A stretch of 64,000 bases of DNA from Myxococcales bacterium (lineage in GTDB: Bacteria > Myxococcota_A > Polyangia > Polyangiales > Polyangiaceae): the NCBI GenBank assembly GCA_903642325.1, contig CAHJWM010000012.1, positions 54,621-118,620 of the forward strand. Direction: 5' to 3'. This document shows, one piece after another, positions 45,546 through 54,278 of this stretch. The position numbers and the translations under genes are program-made. The notes under the pieces are model-generated. The model made no database searches, was not told the origin of the DNA, and saw only the letters and a program-made list of their open reading frames with translations. The stretch's first letter is position 1; each line of letters starts with the position of its first letter.

Positions 45546-46517
45546 TCAGCGCTTTGGAGCGGACCTAGTGCAGCTCGCGCCGATTGGAAATCCACCGGTG
45601 GGCGCCTTCTTGAGACGCTGCTCGACAGTGGGTCCATAGCGGCCATTCTCCGTGATGCCGTCCTCCGGGTGATTACGATTCCATAGCTTTTGAAACGCAA
45701 GCACATCAGTCGCGGTGTGCGGCGCGGGATCGCCCTTGTAGTCGAAATGAACGCGGTCGGAGCTGCCTAACCAGCGGAAATCTTGTGCTTCCAGAGCGGG
45801 CCGCCACTTGGCCGCTTCTGCAATGTCCAGGGCAGTGCCGATCTCGTGATTGCTTTCACCCGGGGGCGTGGCGAGCTGCACGCCACACGTCTTCGTCGCG
45901 GCCCAGTGCCACACCAGATACTGCTGGGCTACCGTTCTGAGGCAGCTATTGATCGTCATCGTTGCAGACGAGTGCGCGTCCAAGGCTTTGAGCAAGTGAT
46001 CGCGAGCTCCCAGCTCCAAGTAGGGGAAGACGTGCGCGGTGAGCGCCAAGTTTGGCCTCTTGGGCAACGCCGCGAAGTCATTCGGCTTGATGCAGCGCGC
46101 CTGCTCGATGATCTGGCGGCTGAGGCCCTCGACGCTCTCGGTCGAACAACTGCCCGCGGCGGCCTGCTCTACGGTCCCAAAATGCTTCGGGGGAGCGGGC
46201 GGGCGTTTGGCCGAGCTCGGCTCTTCATCGTCGCCGTCCTCGAGCGCGCCGGCGTCGCCGACCGCTCCCACCGACAACGTGCCCTCCCCCTGTTCTAGTA
46301 AGGGAGCATTACTGGCCAGTGCGGCGGCCAACGGTGGCGTACCACCATCGTTCGGCGTCGCGCTAACCCTGGCCAGCGCCGCGCTCGAGCCGCCTCCCGC
46401 TTTGACGATGAAAAAGATGCTGAGCGCGATCACCGCGCACGGTGCACCAAACGCCAGGCACACGAGGAGTGTGCGGCGGAGCGGCGCCGCGTCGCGGTTG
46501 GACGGGGCATCCGCCAT
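45546..46517 (-). CDS. M15-type peptidase (D,D-/L,D-carboxypeptidase-like) with a membrane anchor
   Basis: 323 residues from the Met at 46517; the frame is open to 46628 but overlaps the divergent methyltransferase start. An N-terminal helix (LLVCLAFGAPCAVIALSIFFIV) anchors it, followed by a low-complexity linker. The catalytic part shows the zinc-site pattern ESNHEIGTALDI (HxxGxAxD) and DRVHFDY, and the end (AFQKLWNRNHPEDGITENGRYGPTVEQRL) resembles a peptidoglycan-binding segment. Probably trims peptidoglycan peptides in the periplasm. Confidence 0.82.
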   Translation of the reverse strand: MADAPSNRDAAPLRRTLLVCLAFGAPCAVIALSIFFIVKAGGGSSAALARVSATPNDGGTPPLAAALASNAPLLEQGEGTLSVGAVGDAGALEDGDDEEPSSAKRPPAPPKHFGTVEQAAAGSCSTESVEGLSRQIIEQARCIKPNDFAALPKRPNLALTAHVFPYLELGARDHLLKALDAHSSATMTINSCLRTVAQQYLVWHWAATKTCGVQLATPPGESNHEIGTALDIAEAAKWRPALEAQDFRWLGSSDRVHFDYKGDPAPHTATDVLAFQKLWNRNHPEDGITENGRYGPTVEQRLKKAPTGGFPIGASCTRSAPKR

Positions 46518-46599
46518 GGTTGCCGCGGTAGCGCGAAGCACCGCGAGGAGCAAGAAAACACCGCGCGCCGGCCCGCTAAAACGTGGTATCGAGCTTGCC

Positions 46600-47421
46600 G
46601 TGTCTGCACCGGAGTCGCAGCCCGCCAACGCTGCTGGCGAATTCTACGACGACGTGTGGGAGCGGTACGGCAAATTGGACGCGGCAAGCCCCGCCGCATT
46701 TCACCGGCGTCGGTTGGTCATCGACTTGTGCACGCGCCACGCGGCAGGCGCGCGCCAGGTGCTCGACGCAGGCTGCGGTCGGGGTGAGCTGCTGCGGGAG
46801 CTCACGCTGCGCTTCCCGCAAGCAACGGTGTGTGCCTCCGATGTCTCGTTGGCCTCCGTGCGCGAGGCCCAGCGCCTGAATCCTTCACTAGAGGTCGTGC
46901 ATATGGACTTGAGCGCGCAGGATTTCAATGTCCGGCACGCTCGAGACATGGCGCGGTTCGAGCTCATCACCTGCTCGGAGGTGGTGGAGCACATCCCTGA
47001 TGACTGCCTGGCCGTCGAGCGCGTTGCGCGCCTCCTTGCGCCGGGCGGAACCTTGGTTTTGACCGTGCCGGGGGGCAAGATGTCGCGTTTCGACCAGCTG
47101 ATCGGTCATCATCGACACTACTCCGCGAAACGCTTACGAGAGCTCGCGGAGCATGCCAATCTCGACCTGGTCGACGTTTTGGCTTGGGGCTTTCCGTTCC
47201 AGAATTTGTATCGCTCTCTGGTGCGCTTGGTTTCGCGGGTGAGCCTGCGGCGGCCCGGAGTCGCGGCCGAAGCATCCGAAGCGGCAGCCGGCAAAGGCGC
47301 CCGGATCAGTGCCGTCCTAGGCACAGGCTACGCCGGCTTGGGGCGCGCGCTGAAGCCACTGTTTTATCTGAATCGCAACTACTGGGGCGAGCAGATGTTA
47401 CTCGTCGCGCGCAAGCGCTGA
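46600..47421 (+). CDS. SAM-dependent methyltransferase (class I)
   Basis: 273 residues from a GTG at 46600; the frame is open far upstream to 46039, but that stretch is the antisense of the peptidase gene. The SAM site LDAGCGRGELL, the acidic loop, and ITCSEVVEHIPDD, LAPGGTLVLTVPG mark a Methyltransf_11/UbiG-like fold. The C-terminal helices (GFPFQNLYRSLVRL, LKPLFYLNRNYWGEQML) resemble methyltransferases acting on lipid- or glycan-linked substrates. Substrate not known. Convergent with the hydrolase, six bases apart. Confidence 0.85.
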   Translation: MSAPESQPANAAGEFYDDVWERYGKLDAASPAAFHRRRLVIDLCTRHAAGARQVLDAGCGRGELLRELTLRFPQATVCASDVSLASVREAQRLNPSLEVVHMDLSAQDFNVRHARDMARFELITCSEVVEHIPDDCLAVERVARLLAPGGTLVLTVPGGKMSRFDQLIGHHRHYSAKRLRELAEHANLDLVDVLAWGFPFQNLYRSLVRLVSRVSLRRPGVAAEASEAAAGKGARISAVLGTGYAGLGRALKPLFYLNRNYWGEQMLLVARKR

Positions 47422-47427
47422 GTGAGG

Positions 47428-48144
47428 TCAGGGCTCGGACAAAAACTTGCGCACTCGTGCCACGGCACGCGGCAAATCCTCTCCGGTCTTCCAATCACGC
47501 ACCAGCTCGGCGTGTGGTGCGATGCGCGTGATCTCCTCCGAGATCGACGCTGGATGGTAGACGTCGTTGCCTCGCAGCACGAGAAGCGGCGGCTGACAGG
47601 ATGCGGTTGCTTCGCGTGTGGCGCTGAACACGAACTCCCCGCCGAACATGCGTTCGCGAAAGGCCCTCAAGGCTTCGCGGTCGGTGTCTCCGCGCGGCTG
47701 CGTAAGCTCCAGCGCCCAGGTGTCGAACAACTCCAAAAACACGGCGCGATTCGTGCCGTCATAGCCAATGGGCTGCTGTAGCACCGCGGCGTTGACGCGC
47801 TCAGGGGCGCGCAACGCCAACGCCAGCGCAAAGGCGCCGCCGATGCATGCACCGATCAGCCGACACTGCTCGATTTTTAGCTCGTCGAGCAGGGCCAGGT
47901 GGTCTTCGGTGTAAGACTGCCAGCCGTCCTCGGCGCTGATCGCTGCGAGCGACCCGCCTGCGTTTCGCTGATCCATCGTGATTACGCGAAATTGGTCGCT
48001 GAGCTCGTTCACCGGGTGCCAAGGTGAGCGTGACCAGAGCGCTATCGCTGAACGCATACCGCCCGGTGCGAAGCACAAGACCGCGGGACCCACGCCGTAG
48101 GACTCGTAGAAGATCGTCGTCGTACCGCGCGTGAAGCTGGGCAT
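47428..48144 (-). CDS. Alpha/beta hydrolase with a Cys nucleophile
   Basis: 238 residues. The fold is clear (ITMDQRNAGGS at the oxyanion side, RLIGACIGGAFALALALRAPERV), but the nucleophile elbow reads GACIGG, with Cys100 where Ser is usual. Later motifs are LLVLRGNDVYHPASISEEI and IAPHAELVRDWK. I know a branch of hydrolases with a Cys elbow and the GNDxxHP block; dienelactone hydrolases also use Cys. No His follows in the usual C-terminal place. The substrate is unknown. The SNF2 gene upstream on the same strand ends 18 bases before it. Confidence 0.82.
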   Translation of the reverse strand: MPSFTRGTTTIFYESYGVGPAVLCFAPGGMRSAIALWSRSPWHPVNELSDQFRVITMDQRNAGGSLAAISAEDGWQSYTEDHLALLDELKIEQCRLIGACIGGAFALALALRAPERVNAAVLQQPIGYDGTNRAVFLELFDTWALELTQPRGDTDREALRAFRERMFGGEFVFSATREATASCQPPLLVLRGNDVYHPASISEEITRIAPHAELVRDWKTGEDLPRAVARVRKFLSEP

Positions 48145-48162
48145 GAACGTCAGCTTGCCACG

Positions 48163-51100
48163 TTAAGAGCCGGCGCTGCTCAACGATTCGCCAATCATGC
48201 GCCGCAGCTCGTCGGTGCTTAGGCTGGCGACGGCGTCGCCGTCCTCGAGCAGGCTACCCGCGACCTGCCTTTTGTTCTCGTGCAGGCGCACGATGCTTTC
48301 TTCGATGCTGTGCTTCGTGATCAACCGGTACACGGTAACTGGGCGCTCTTGTCCGATGCGGTGCGCTCGGTCCGTGGCCTGCGCTTGCACCGCCGGGTTC
48401 CACCACGGGTCAAGGTGGATTACATAGTCAGCGGCGGTCAAATTAAGCCCGAAACCGCCCGCTTTTAGGCTGATGAGAAACAATGGGGCGTCCCCGGCTT
48501 GAAAGTTGCCGACGCGCGCTTGGCGGTCAGCTTGCGGGGTGCTGCCGTCGAGATACTCGTAACGGATACCCCGCTCGTCCAAGTGCTCGCGCACCAGGCT
48601 CAAAAAATCGACGAACTGGCTGAACACCAACGCGCGATGCTGGTTTTGGCGGAGCTCTTCGACGAGCTCCAAAAAGACGTCGACTTTCGAACATTCTCTG
48701 GGCGCATCCGGAAAGACCAAGGCGGGGTGACAACAGAAACGCCGAAGACGCATGATCTCGGCCAACACCTCGAGCTTGTTGTTGCGTTTGCCATGAGCCG
48801 TATAGAGCTTCTCGTGGATCTGCTTACGAAGCAGTGCGTAGCGCACGGCTTCGTCCTCGGACCAACGAACATCATGCTGAACCTCGGTGATCGGCGGCAA
48901 GTCGAGCGCAACGTCACGCTTCAACCGCCGCAACAAGAACGGCTTGATCAATGCCCGCAAAAGCTCCGTCGATTCGCGTCCACCGTCGCGTTCGACGGGC
49001 ATCAGGAACGTCCGTTTGAAGTGCGCCCAGTCCCCGAGGAGACCGGGATTCAAGAATTGAAAAATTCCCCACAAATCCCCCAAGTTATTTTCAACGGGTG
49101 TACCCGTCGCGGCGATACGCTGTTTGGCGGATAACGAATAGGCGGCTTTGGCCCGCAGAGATTCGGAGTTCTTGATGAATTGCGCCTCGTCCAATACGAC
49201 CGTACCCCACGCGATGCGCGAGAGGGGTGATTGATCTTGTTGCAGGACGGTATAACTACAAACGAGCACGACACCCTGTCCTTCTTCGCTTGCCAGTCTA
49301 GCCAGCACGGACGAACGAGCGTTGCCCACGTATTCAAGCGCGCACAGCGACGGAGCAAAGCGCGCGATCTCTGCGACCCAGTTGCCACAGACCGAGGTCG
49401 GCGCCACGACCAGCGCCGGCCCCTGGCGCTCGAAGGCACGCGCGATCAGCAGCGCCAAGATCTGGATCGTCTTGCCCAAACCCATATCGTCCGCCAAGCA
49501 GGCTCCCAGGCCGAGCTCGCTGAGCTGAGCGAGCCACCGAAAGCCCTCGACTTGATACGGACGCAAGCTGGCGCGCAAGGCTGCAGGTACTAGAAATTCT
49601 CGCTGGCCTAGGAGAGCTACTCGCTGCAGCCAGTCAGCGCTTTCGGTGTCGAGCTCGAAGCCGACCTCTGACCGAGCCAGCTCGGTGAGGGGAAAGAGAG
49701 CGCTCTTCGGCAAGCGCAGCTCGGCGCCGGCGCGCGTTTGACTATTCACGGCCGCAAGCGCTGAAAGCACGCGCCGAATGCGAGCCTCGAGCTCGAGAAA
49801 ATCGCCGTTGTCCAGCCGTATGAAACGGCCATTGGCCAGGGCCGGCGCGGTCAGCAGCTGACTCAGGGAAAGCTCCGTGAGCTCGTTCAAACGTAGGCCG
49901 CCGGTCACCAGGTACCAGCCTTTGTCGCTGCGCAAGCGACCGTGCAGGGATTTCGACGCGCCGCTCGCGGCCAGCTTCAAAGCGCCGGATTCGGGCCACT
50001 CGAGCGCGCACTGCACGTTGGCGTCCCGTAGCTCGCACAATAGGGTGAGAACCCTTTCCTGGCTCAGAGTCCAACTGTCGGGAGTGTCTAGAGGGGACTG
50101 ACCTTCTGGGTCTTGCGGTCGGGCTAGTGTCGGGCAAGCGCTTCGCAGCTCCTGTTGCCGCTGTCGCTCGTGCGGGAGGTCGCGCTCGCAGCGCAGCCGT
50201 TGTCCCCCGAGGTATGCGCTGAGGCTCGATCGCCCCACACCGGCCAAGAAGAAACGACCTCGTTCTGCGAATGGCCGCACGCCGAGCTGCACGAGCCACG
50301 CTCCCGCATGCGAGGCAAAACGCAAGCACGGCGTTGCGTCCGCTTGCGCCGTTCGTTCGCTCCCGAGCGCGGGGCTTCGAACATCGACGCTTTCGGACAA
50401 TTTTCCGAGTACGGCCAAAAGTCGCTGTTGATGACTCGCGGGAATGCGGGCGCCGCCATGCAGCGCGTCGATCACGCGCTTCAGAGCGGGCGACACACGG
50501 TAGACAATCAGCTGCTTTTCGCCCTGCGGCACCGTGTTCACGCCCAATTCGGCCCCCGCGGGCTCGACGAAGACTTGCACATAACCACGCTCCTCACGTG
50601 TCTCCACGCGCGGCGTGCCGCGCACGACTTCCACCGGCGCGCGCGCTTGCAGGGCGTTGATGACGCGCGGATGACCGATCAGCGCCTCGGCGGCGTCGGG
50701 CGTGAATTCTCGAGACCCAAGATGGTGCTCGCGTGTGCAGTCCAGGACACGCTGGTCTTCGCTGGGCAGCTCGGCGTAAACCGCCCACAACTCGGCGAGC
50801 CCGACGCGCCGACCATCGGTCCAGCCCTCGCTGGCGCGACACTCCTGGAGCGCGGGGCGGCTCAGCTCGCCGCGCACCATATCCACGAACCAAGCCGCGC
50901 GATAGCCATGTGGGCTCGACTCGGGCAGGCTGTCACTGATCAGCGATAATGCGTCGAGCGCTTTTTGCCACTCCGGCTTTGCCGAGATCAGATCGCAAAG
51001 CAACAGCTCCTTGGCGGACCGGGACGGCCCTGGCACGAGCTCTGGCAAAAGCCTCGGCAGGTCGCTCGCAAACTGCTCTTGATTCATCGTTTCGGCGAGA

Positions 51101-52281
51101 AAAAATGCCTGGCGCGCAAACCAGTGGTAGCCGGCGGCGTGCCACGCGCTCGCCCGCCGCAAGAGCTCTCGGCACCAATTGGCGCGCGCCCATTTGTCGA
51201 ACGAGTGCAGGTGCACGGTGAGGGCCAAGATCAACATTTCCCAACCAGTCACGTCCTGTGACAGTTGGTGAACATCTAGACGGCGTTGCTCTTCCGGTGG
51301 CTGCGACAAGTGCTTGAGCAGGATGCGGAGGGCGCGCAAAGCGCCGCGGCTCAGCTCGTCACCGCCGACGCTCAACACACGTTTGGCAGCAACGCGACTT
51401 GCATCATCGTCGCGCGCGCAAAGCATGAGCGCGTACAGCGGGCCAAGCGCGCCGCACTCGGCAAGAGCATCGCGTTCGCGCGCGGACCCGAGCAGCTGAT
51501 CCAGTCGGCTCTGGGCGTCCGCCAGATTGCCTTCCGCAAAGAGTGCCGCAACCGAGTAAGCGCGCGCGTTGCGGCTGGACAAACCCGCCGCCAGCGGCGC
51601 CAGCCGCTCTGATGCGGCGCGTAGGATGGCGTGCTGATAAAGCACGGCGCAGATCTGTTCGGCGCCGTGCTCTACAGCGCGGCGCGCCGCTAGCCAGGCA
51701 TAGAGCTCGTCGCAGGCGCTGGGCGCGATCAAACATTCCTCGAGGCTGACCGTCGCCACGCGCACTGCTTCTGTTCCCCAGGCCCGCTCCAGCCAATCGG
51801 AATCGAACGGCTCGCACAGTGATCGCCTGAGCCACTCGGCGCGCGTGCTAGGCCCTGCCTCCGGTGGCTGCTTGCGCGCCGAGTAGCGCCGCTGAAACTC
51901 CGCTAGCTCGCCGCTTTGCAGCGCCACGCTGAGGTCACTAACCGAGCGCACGCTGAGCAGGCCCCGCGTAACCTGGGCGATTCGGCCGAGCTCGCCCGTA
52001 GCGGAAAGCCGACGCAGCAGGAGTTGCTCGAAGTCTGGTGGGACCGAAAAGTGCGGCTTCAGCGATGGCGAGCGGAGCCGACCCGAGGCCACGACCCAAC
52101 CCGACACCTGCGCACGCTCGAGCCAGGCGCGGGCGGGAATGGCTGGCGCGGGGCTGAGCGACTCGAGCACACTCACGGGCAAGGCCTGTTCGCAGGCGAT
52201 GGCACCGAGCAACGTCCAATCTTGAGCGTTGAAGCCTGTGCTCCAAGCCTGGAACCGTTCTGACCACACGCTCGCAGACAC
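48163..52281 (-). CDS. Very large SNF2-family ATPase (HepA/RapA-like)
   Basis: 1372 residues. The last 450 form the SWI2/SNF2 motor: DDMGLGKTIQ (Walker A, about 929), VVLDEAQFIKN (DEAQ box), ATGTPVENNLGDLW, VFSQFVDFL, SLKAGGFGLNLTAADYVIHLDPWWNPAVQ and RAHRIGQERPVTVYRLI. The N-terminal 900 residues are helical and Arg/Ala/Leu-rich, without a zinc-finger SWIM motif that I can see; residues about 580-850 contain a beta-rich part ahead of the motor as in other bacterial SNF2 proteins. Expected to translocate on double-stranded DNA, remodelling protein-DNA or RNA polymerase complexes. Proteins this size occur as free-standing genes and also in defence islands; no such partner is evident. Confidence 0.9.
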   Translation of the reverse strand: MSASVWSERFQAWSTGFNAQDWTLLGAIACEQALPVSVLESLSPAPAIPARAWLERAQVSGWVVASGRLRSPSLKPHFSVPPDFEQLLLRRLSATGELGRIAQVTRGLLSVRSVSDLSVALQSGELAEFQRRYSARKQPPEAGPSTRAEWLRRSLCEPFDSDWLERAWGTEAVRVATVSLEECLIAPSACDELYAWLAARRAVEHGAEQICAVLYQHAILRAASERLAPLAAGLSSRNARAYSVAALFAEGNLADAQSRLDQLLGSARERDALAECGALGPLYALMLCARDDDASRVAAKRVLSVGGDELSRGALRALRILLKHLSQPPEEQRRLDVHQLSQDVTGWEMLILALTVHLHSFDKWARANWCRELLRRASAWHAAGYHWFARQAFFLAETMNQEQFASDLPRLLPELVPGPSRSAKELLLCDLISAKPEWQKALDALSLISDSLPESSPHGYRAAWFVDMVRGELSRPALQECRASEGWTDGRRVGLAELWAVYAELPSEDQRVLDCTREHHLGSREFTPDAAEALIGHPRVINALQARAPVEVVRGTPRVETREERGYVQVFVEPAGAELGVNTVPQGEKQLIVYRVSPALKRVIDALHGGARIPASHQQRLLAVLGKLSESVDVRSPALGSERTAQADATPCLRFASHAGAWLVQLGVRPFAERGRFFLAGVGRSSLSAYLGGQRLRCERDLPHERQRQQELRSACPTLARPQDPEGQSPLDTPDSWTLSQERVLTLLCELRDANVQCALEWPESGALKLAASGASKSLHGRLRSDKGWYLVTGGLRLNELTELSLSQLLTAPALANGRFIRLDNGDFLELEARIRRVLSALAAVNSQTRAGAELRLPKSALFPLTELARSEVGFELDTESADWLQRVALLGQREFLVPAALRASLRPYQVEGFRWLAQLSELGLGACLADDMGLGKTIQILALLIARAFERQGPALVVAPTSVCGNWVAEIARFAPSLCALEYVGNARSSVLARLASEEGQGVVLVCSYTVLQQDQSPLSRIAWGTVVLDEAQFIKNSESLRAKAAYSLSAKQRIAATGTPVENNLGDLWGIFQFLNPGLLGDWAHFKRTFLMPVERDGGRESTELLRALIKPFLLRRLKRDVALDLPPITEVQHDVRWSEDEAVRYALLRKQIHEKLYTAHGKRNNKLEVLAEIMRLRRFCCHPALVFPDAPRECSKVDVFLELVEELRQNQHRALVFSQFVDFLSLVREHLDERGIRYEYLDGSTPQADRQARVGNFQAGDAPLFLISLKAGGFGLNLTAADYVIHLDPWWNPAVQAQATDRAHRIGQERPVTVYRLITKHSIEESIVRLHENKRQVAGSLLEDGDAVASLSTDELRRMIGESLSSAGS

Positions 52282-52370
52282 TAGCTTCCGCTACTGCTCT
52301 GCGACGATTGCCACAACCTCGTTGCTTGTGGCCGCTCGAACCCGCAAAGAAAGCTGCAAATGTGGAGCTC

Positions 52371-52466
52371 GCCACGGCACGCCCGGCCCGGGCGGCGTGG
52401 CGCTCGGCGGCGTGGTTGGCCACGGCACGGCCGGCCCGGGCGGCGTGGCGCTCGGCGGCGTGATTG
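52371..52466. repeat. Two 48-bp tandem repeats between divergent genes
   Basis: The unit beginning GCCACGGCAC at 52371 is repeated from 52419 with few differences (CGCCC to CGGCC, and the last bases). It is very GC-rich and lies between the SNF2 start and the plus-strand gene at 52560. No reading frame covering it looks convincing. Confidence 0.75.
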
Positions 52467-52559
52467 CGGAATCGTGTATGCAGACTCGATGTCAGGCTTC
52501 GTACCTTGGGCGGCGCTCGCATCGAGGTCGGAGCGCGAAGGGCCGACCTGTGCCAATAT

Positions 52560-53039
52560 ATGCGCATGGCCGAGGCCAGAGAGCGGGCACCTCGGGCGGT
52601 CTACTACCGCTTCGAAGATGCGAATGGGCGAATTCACCTGGTCGATTCGCTCGATTCCGTGCCGCTTTCGTGGCGCGCGCGAGCGCAGCGAATCGAGTAT
52701 CAGGTGGAGCCAGCGGCGAGCGGTGTGCCGCTCCCTCGCTCGCTCACCTTCTGGCAAACGTTTGGCTTGGGCTTCACGGCGGCGCTGCTGATCGCGCTCG
52801 TGTTTCGCCGCCTGCCCGGCACGATGCGACTCGCGCTGCGCTTTGCCATCATCGGCGGGGTCCTAGCGCTCCTTGCTGGCGCCTATCTGGGGTGGGTGCG
52901 CCGCGCGACCGGATCTTCGCGCGACACCATGGCGACCCCGGGCGCACTGATCGACGACGCCAGAGACGCTGTGGGCAAGATGAACGCGCGGATCACCGCC
53001 GAACAGAATGAGCTCAACGAAGCGGAACGGGCGAAGTGA
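52560..53039 (+). CDS. Small membrane protein with DUF4124-like N-terminus
   Basis: 159 residues from ATG at 52560 (a second Met at 52566). The first part, YYRFEDANGRIHLVDSLDSVP, looks like the DUF4124 motif in which a short beta-hairpin reads an envelope component. Two transmembrane helices follow (TFGLGFTAALLIALVF, FAIIGGVLALLAGAYLGW), then a helical charged tail. Unknown function. It overlaps the convergent gene at its 3' end by 26 bases. Confidence 0.65.
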   Translation: MRMAEARERAPRAVYYRFEDANGRIHLVDSLDSVPLSWRARAQRIEYQVEPAASGVPLPRSLTFWQTFGLGFTAALLIALVFRRLPGTMRLALRFAIIGGVLALLAGAYLGWVRRATGSSRDTMATPGALIDDARDAVGKMNARITAEQNELNEAERAK

Positions 53040-53961
53040 GGGCGGGCCGCGAGGCGGGCTCTTTCTTCGCGCGCGCCGCTTGTTGCAACGTTTCGCAGCG
53101 CTCGATGAAGGCTTGCGTACTTTTGGGCATGGGTACACGCGCTCGCGCCATCCATGACACCAAGTCGGCACCGGCCCGCAAGACATCACAAAACTGAACG
53201 CACAAGTGCGCATCCGCGCCCGGGGTCAGGAGCGGCTGGAAGCCCGAAAGTGTCTCGCGGGCGACCACGAAAGACGACCAAACCTCGAACACGTCGGGAT
53301 CCGTGCGCAGGGTCTCGGTCTTGCGCTTGGCCGCAACGACGAATTCGTCGATCACCGGTACGAGCGGAGCGAACGAGGGCAGCGGCGAAACCATACCGTG
53401 CAGTACGGCACCAATCGCGTCTATCGCGCGCATCGTCAGCGCGATTTTCACGTACCGACTTTTGTAAAATTCTTGGATTGGATAACAGAACGCCTTGAAC
53501 GGCTCGCCCCAGAGCTCGTCGATTCCTTCGTCGCCGCTGCGATGGAGCACCATCTGACCGAGCGCGAGCGATTCCTGCAGGTGTTCACCGCATTGTCGCA
53601 TCAACGCGTTGTCCGACTGAATCTCGACGCCGCATGCCTGCAGCTCGACGAGGTTGGTAAAGATGTCTGCCGCGCGGTTGAACAGCGCGCCCGCTAACAT
53701 GCCGCCTTTGACGCGTTTCTTAGCCTGATTGGTCTCGTCTAAAAAGGCGCGACGCGCCTCCGCCAAGCGAATGCCCGGGACGTTCAGCCCGTACTCGACG
53801 TGGTTGAATAAGCGACGCGTCAGGGCGTCGATCAGCCGCTTCTTCGCCAAGAGCGAGTCCGCTGGCACCTCGTAAGCTTTAATCCAATAGCCGTCGTAGT
53901 AGACGCGCACCTGTCCATCGAACACGCGCTCCTCGCCTTGCGGAATCTCGACGTCCGTCAT
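53014..53961 (-). CDS. Conserved hypothetical protein, mostly helical
   Basis: 315 residues, no signal peptide. The start MTDVEIPQGEERVFDGQVRVYYDGYWIKAYEVPAD is regular and suggests a beta-strand-rich lead; the rest is helical with DLVSWMARARVPMPKSTQ near the end. I do not recognise the family and see no catalytic motif. The 3' end overlaps the convergent gene by 26 bases. Regular codon use and length support a real gene. Confidence 0.6.
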   Translation of the reverse strand: MTDVEIPQGEERVFDGQVRVYYDGYWIKAYEVPADSLLAKKRLIDALTRRLFNHVEYGLNVPGIRLAEARRAFLDETNQAKKRVKGGMLAGALFNRAADIFTNLVELQACGVEIQSDNALMRQCGEHLQESLALGQMVLHRSGDEGIDELWGEPFKAFCYPIQEFYKSRYVKIALTMRAIDAIGAVLHGMVSPLPSFAPLVPVIDEFVVAAKRKTETLRTDPDVFEVWSSFVVARETLSGFQPLLTPGADAHLCVQFCDVLRAGADLVSWMARARVPMPKSTQAFIERCETLQQAARAKKEPASRPALTSPVPLR

Positions 53962-54278
53962 GCTGTTGTCACTTACGGCAGTGATGCGAACCGTGCCACG
54001 TCACGATCGCGAATCATCAGCCGCCTCGAACCCGCGTCCGGGCGAACGTGGGAGCCCGAGCGCCAACGCGCCGACCGGGTCGCCGACCGCGTGTCGAGCT
54101 CACCAATTGGAAACGCGGTGGAAGCCCCGGCGTCGTAATTCTCTCAACGGAATACTACCGCCTCCGTAGCCAGGGCTGGTCGTGACGGCCGGATTTGAGC
54201 CAATAGTACGGTTTTCGGAGGCTTTTTCTGCGCTGTGCGATTTGCGCCGCGCAGGTGACGGGTTATGCAAATCGCGCC
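53962..54278. other. Intergenic region between divergent genes
   Basis: Just over 300 bases. Short frames are Arg/Pro-rich. It should hold the promoters of both neighbours; none identified. Confidence 0.4.

Noticed and set aside
46039..46599. Upstream extension of the methyltransferase frame
   Set aside because: It is antisense to the peptidase gene; the GTG at 46600 gives the usual family length.
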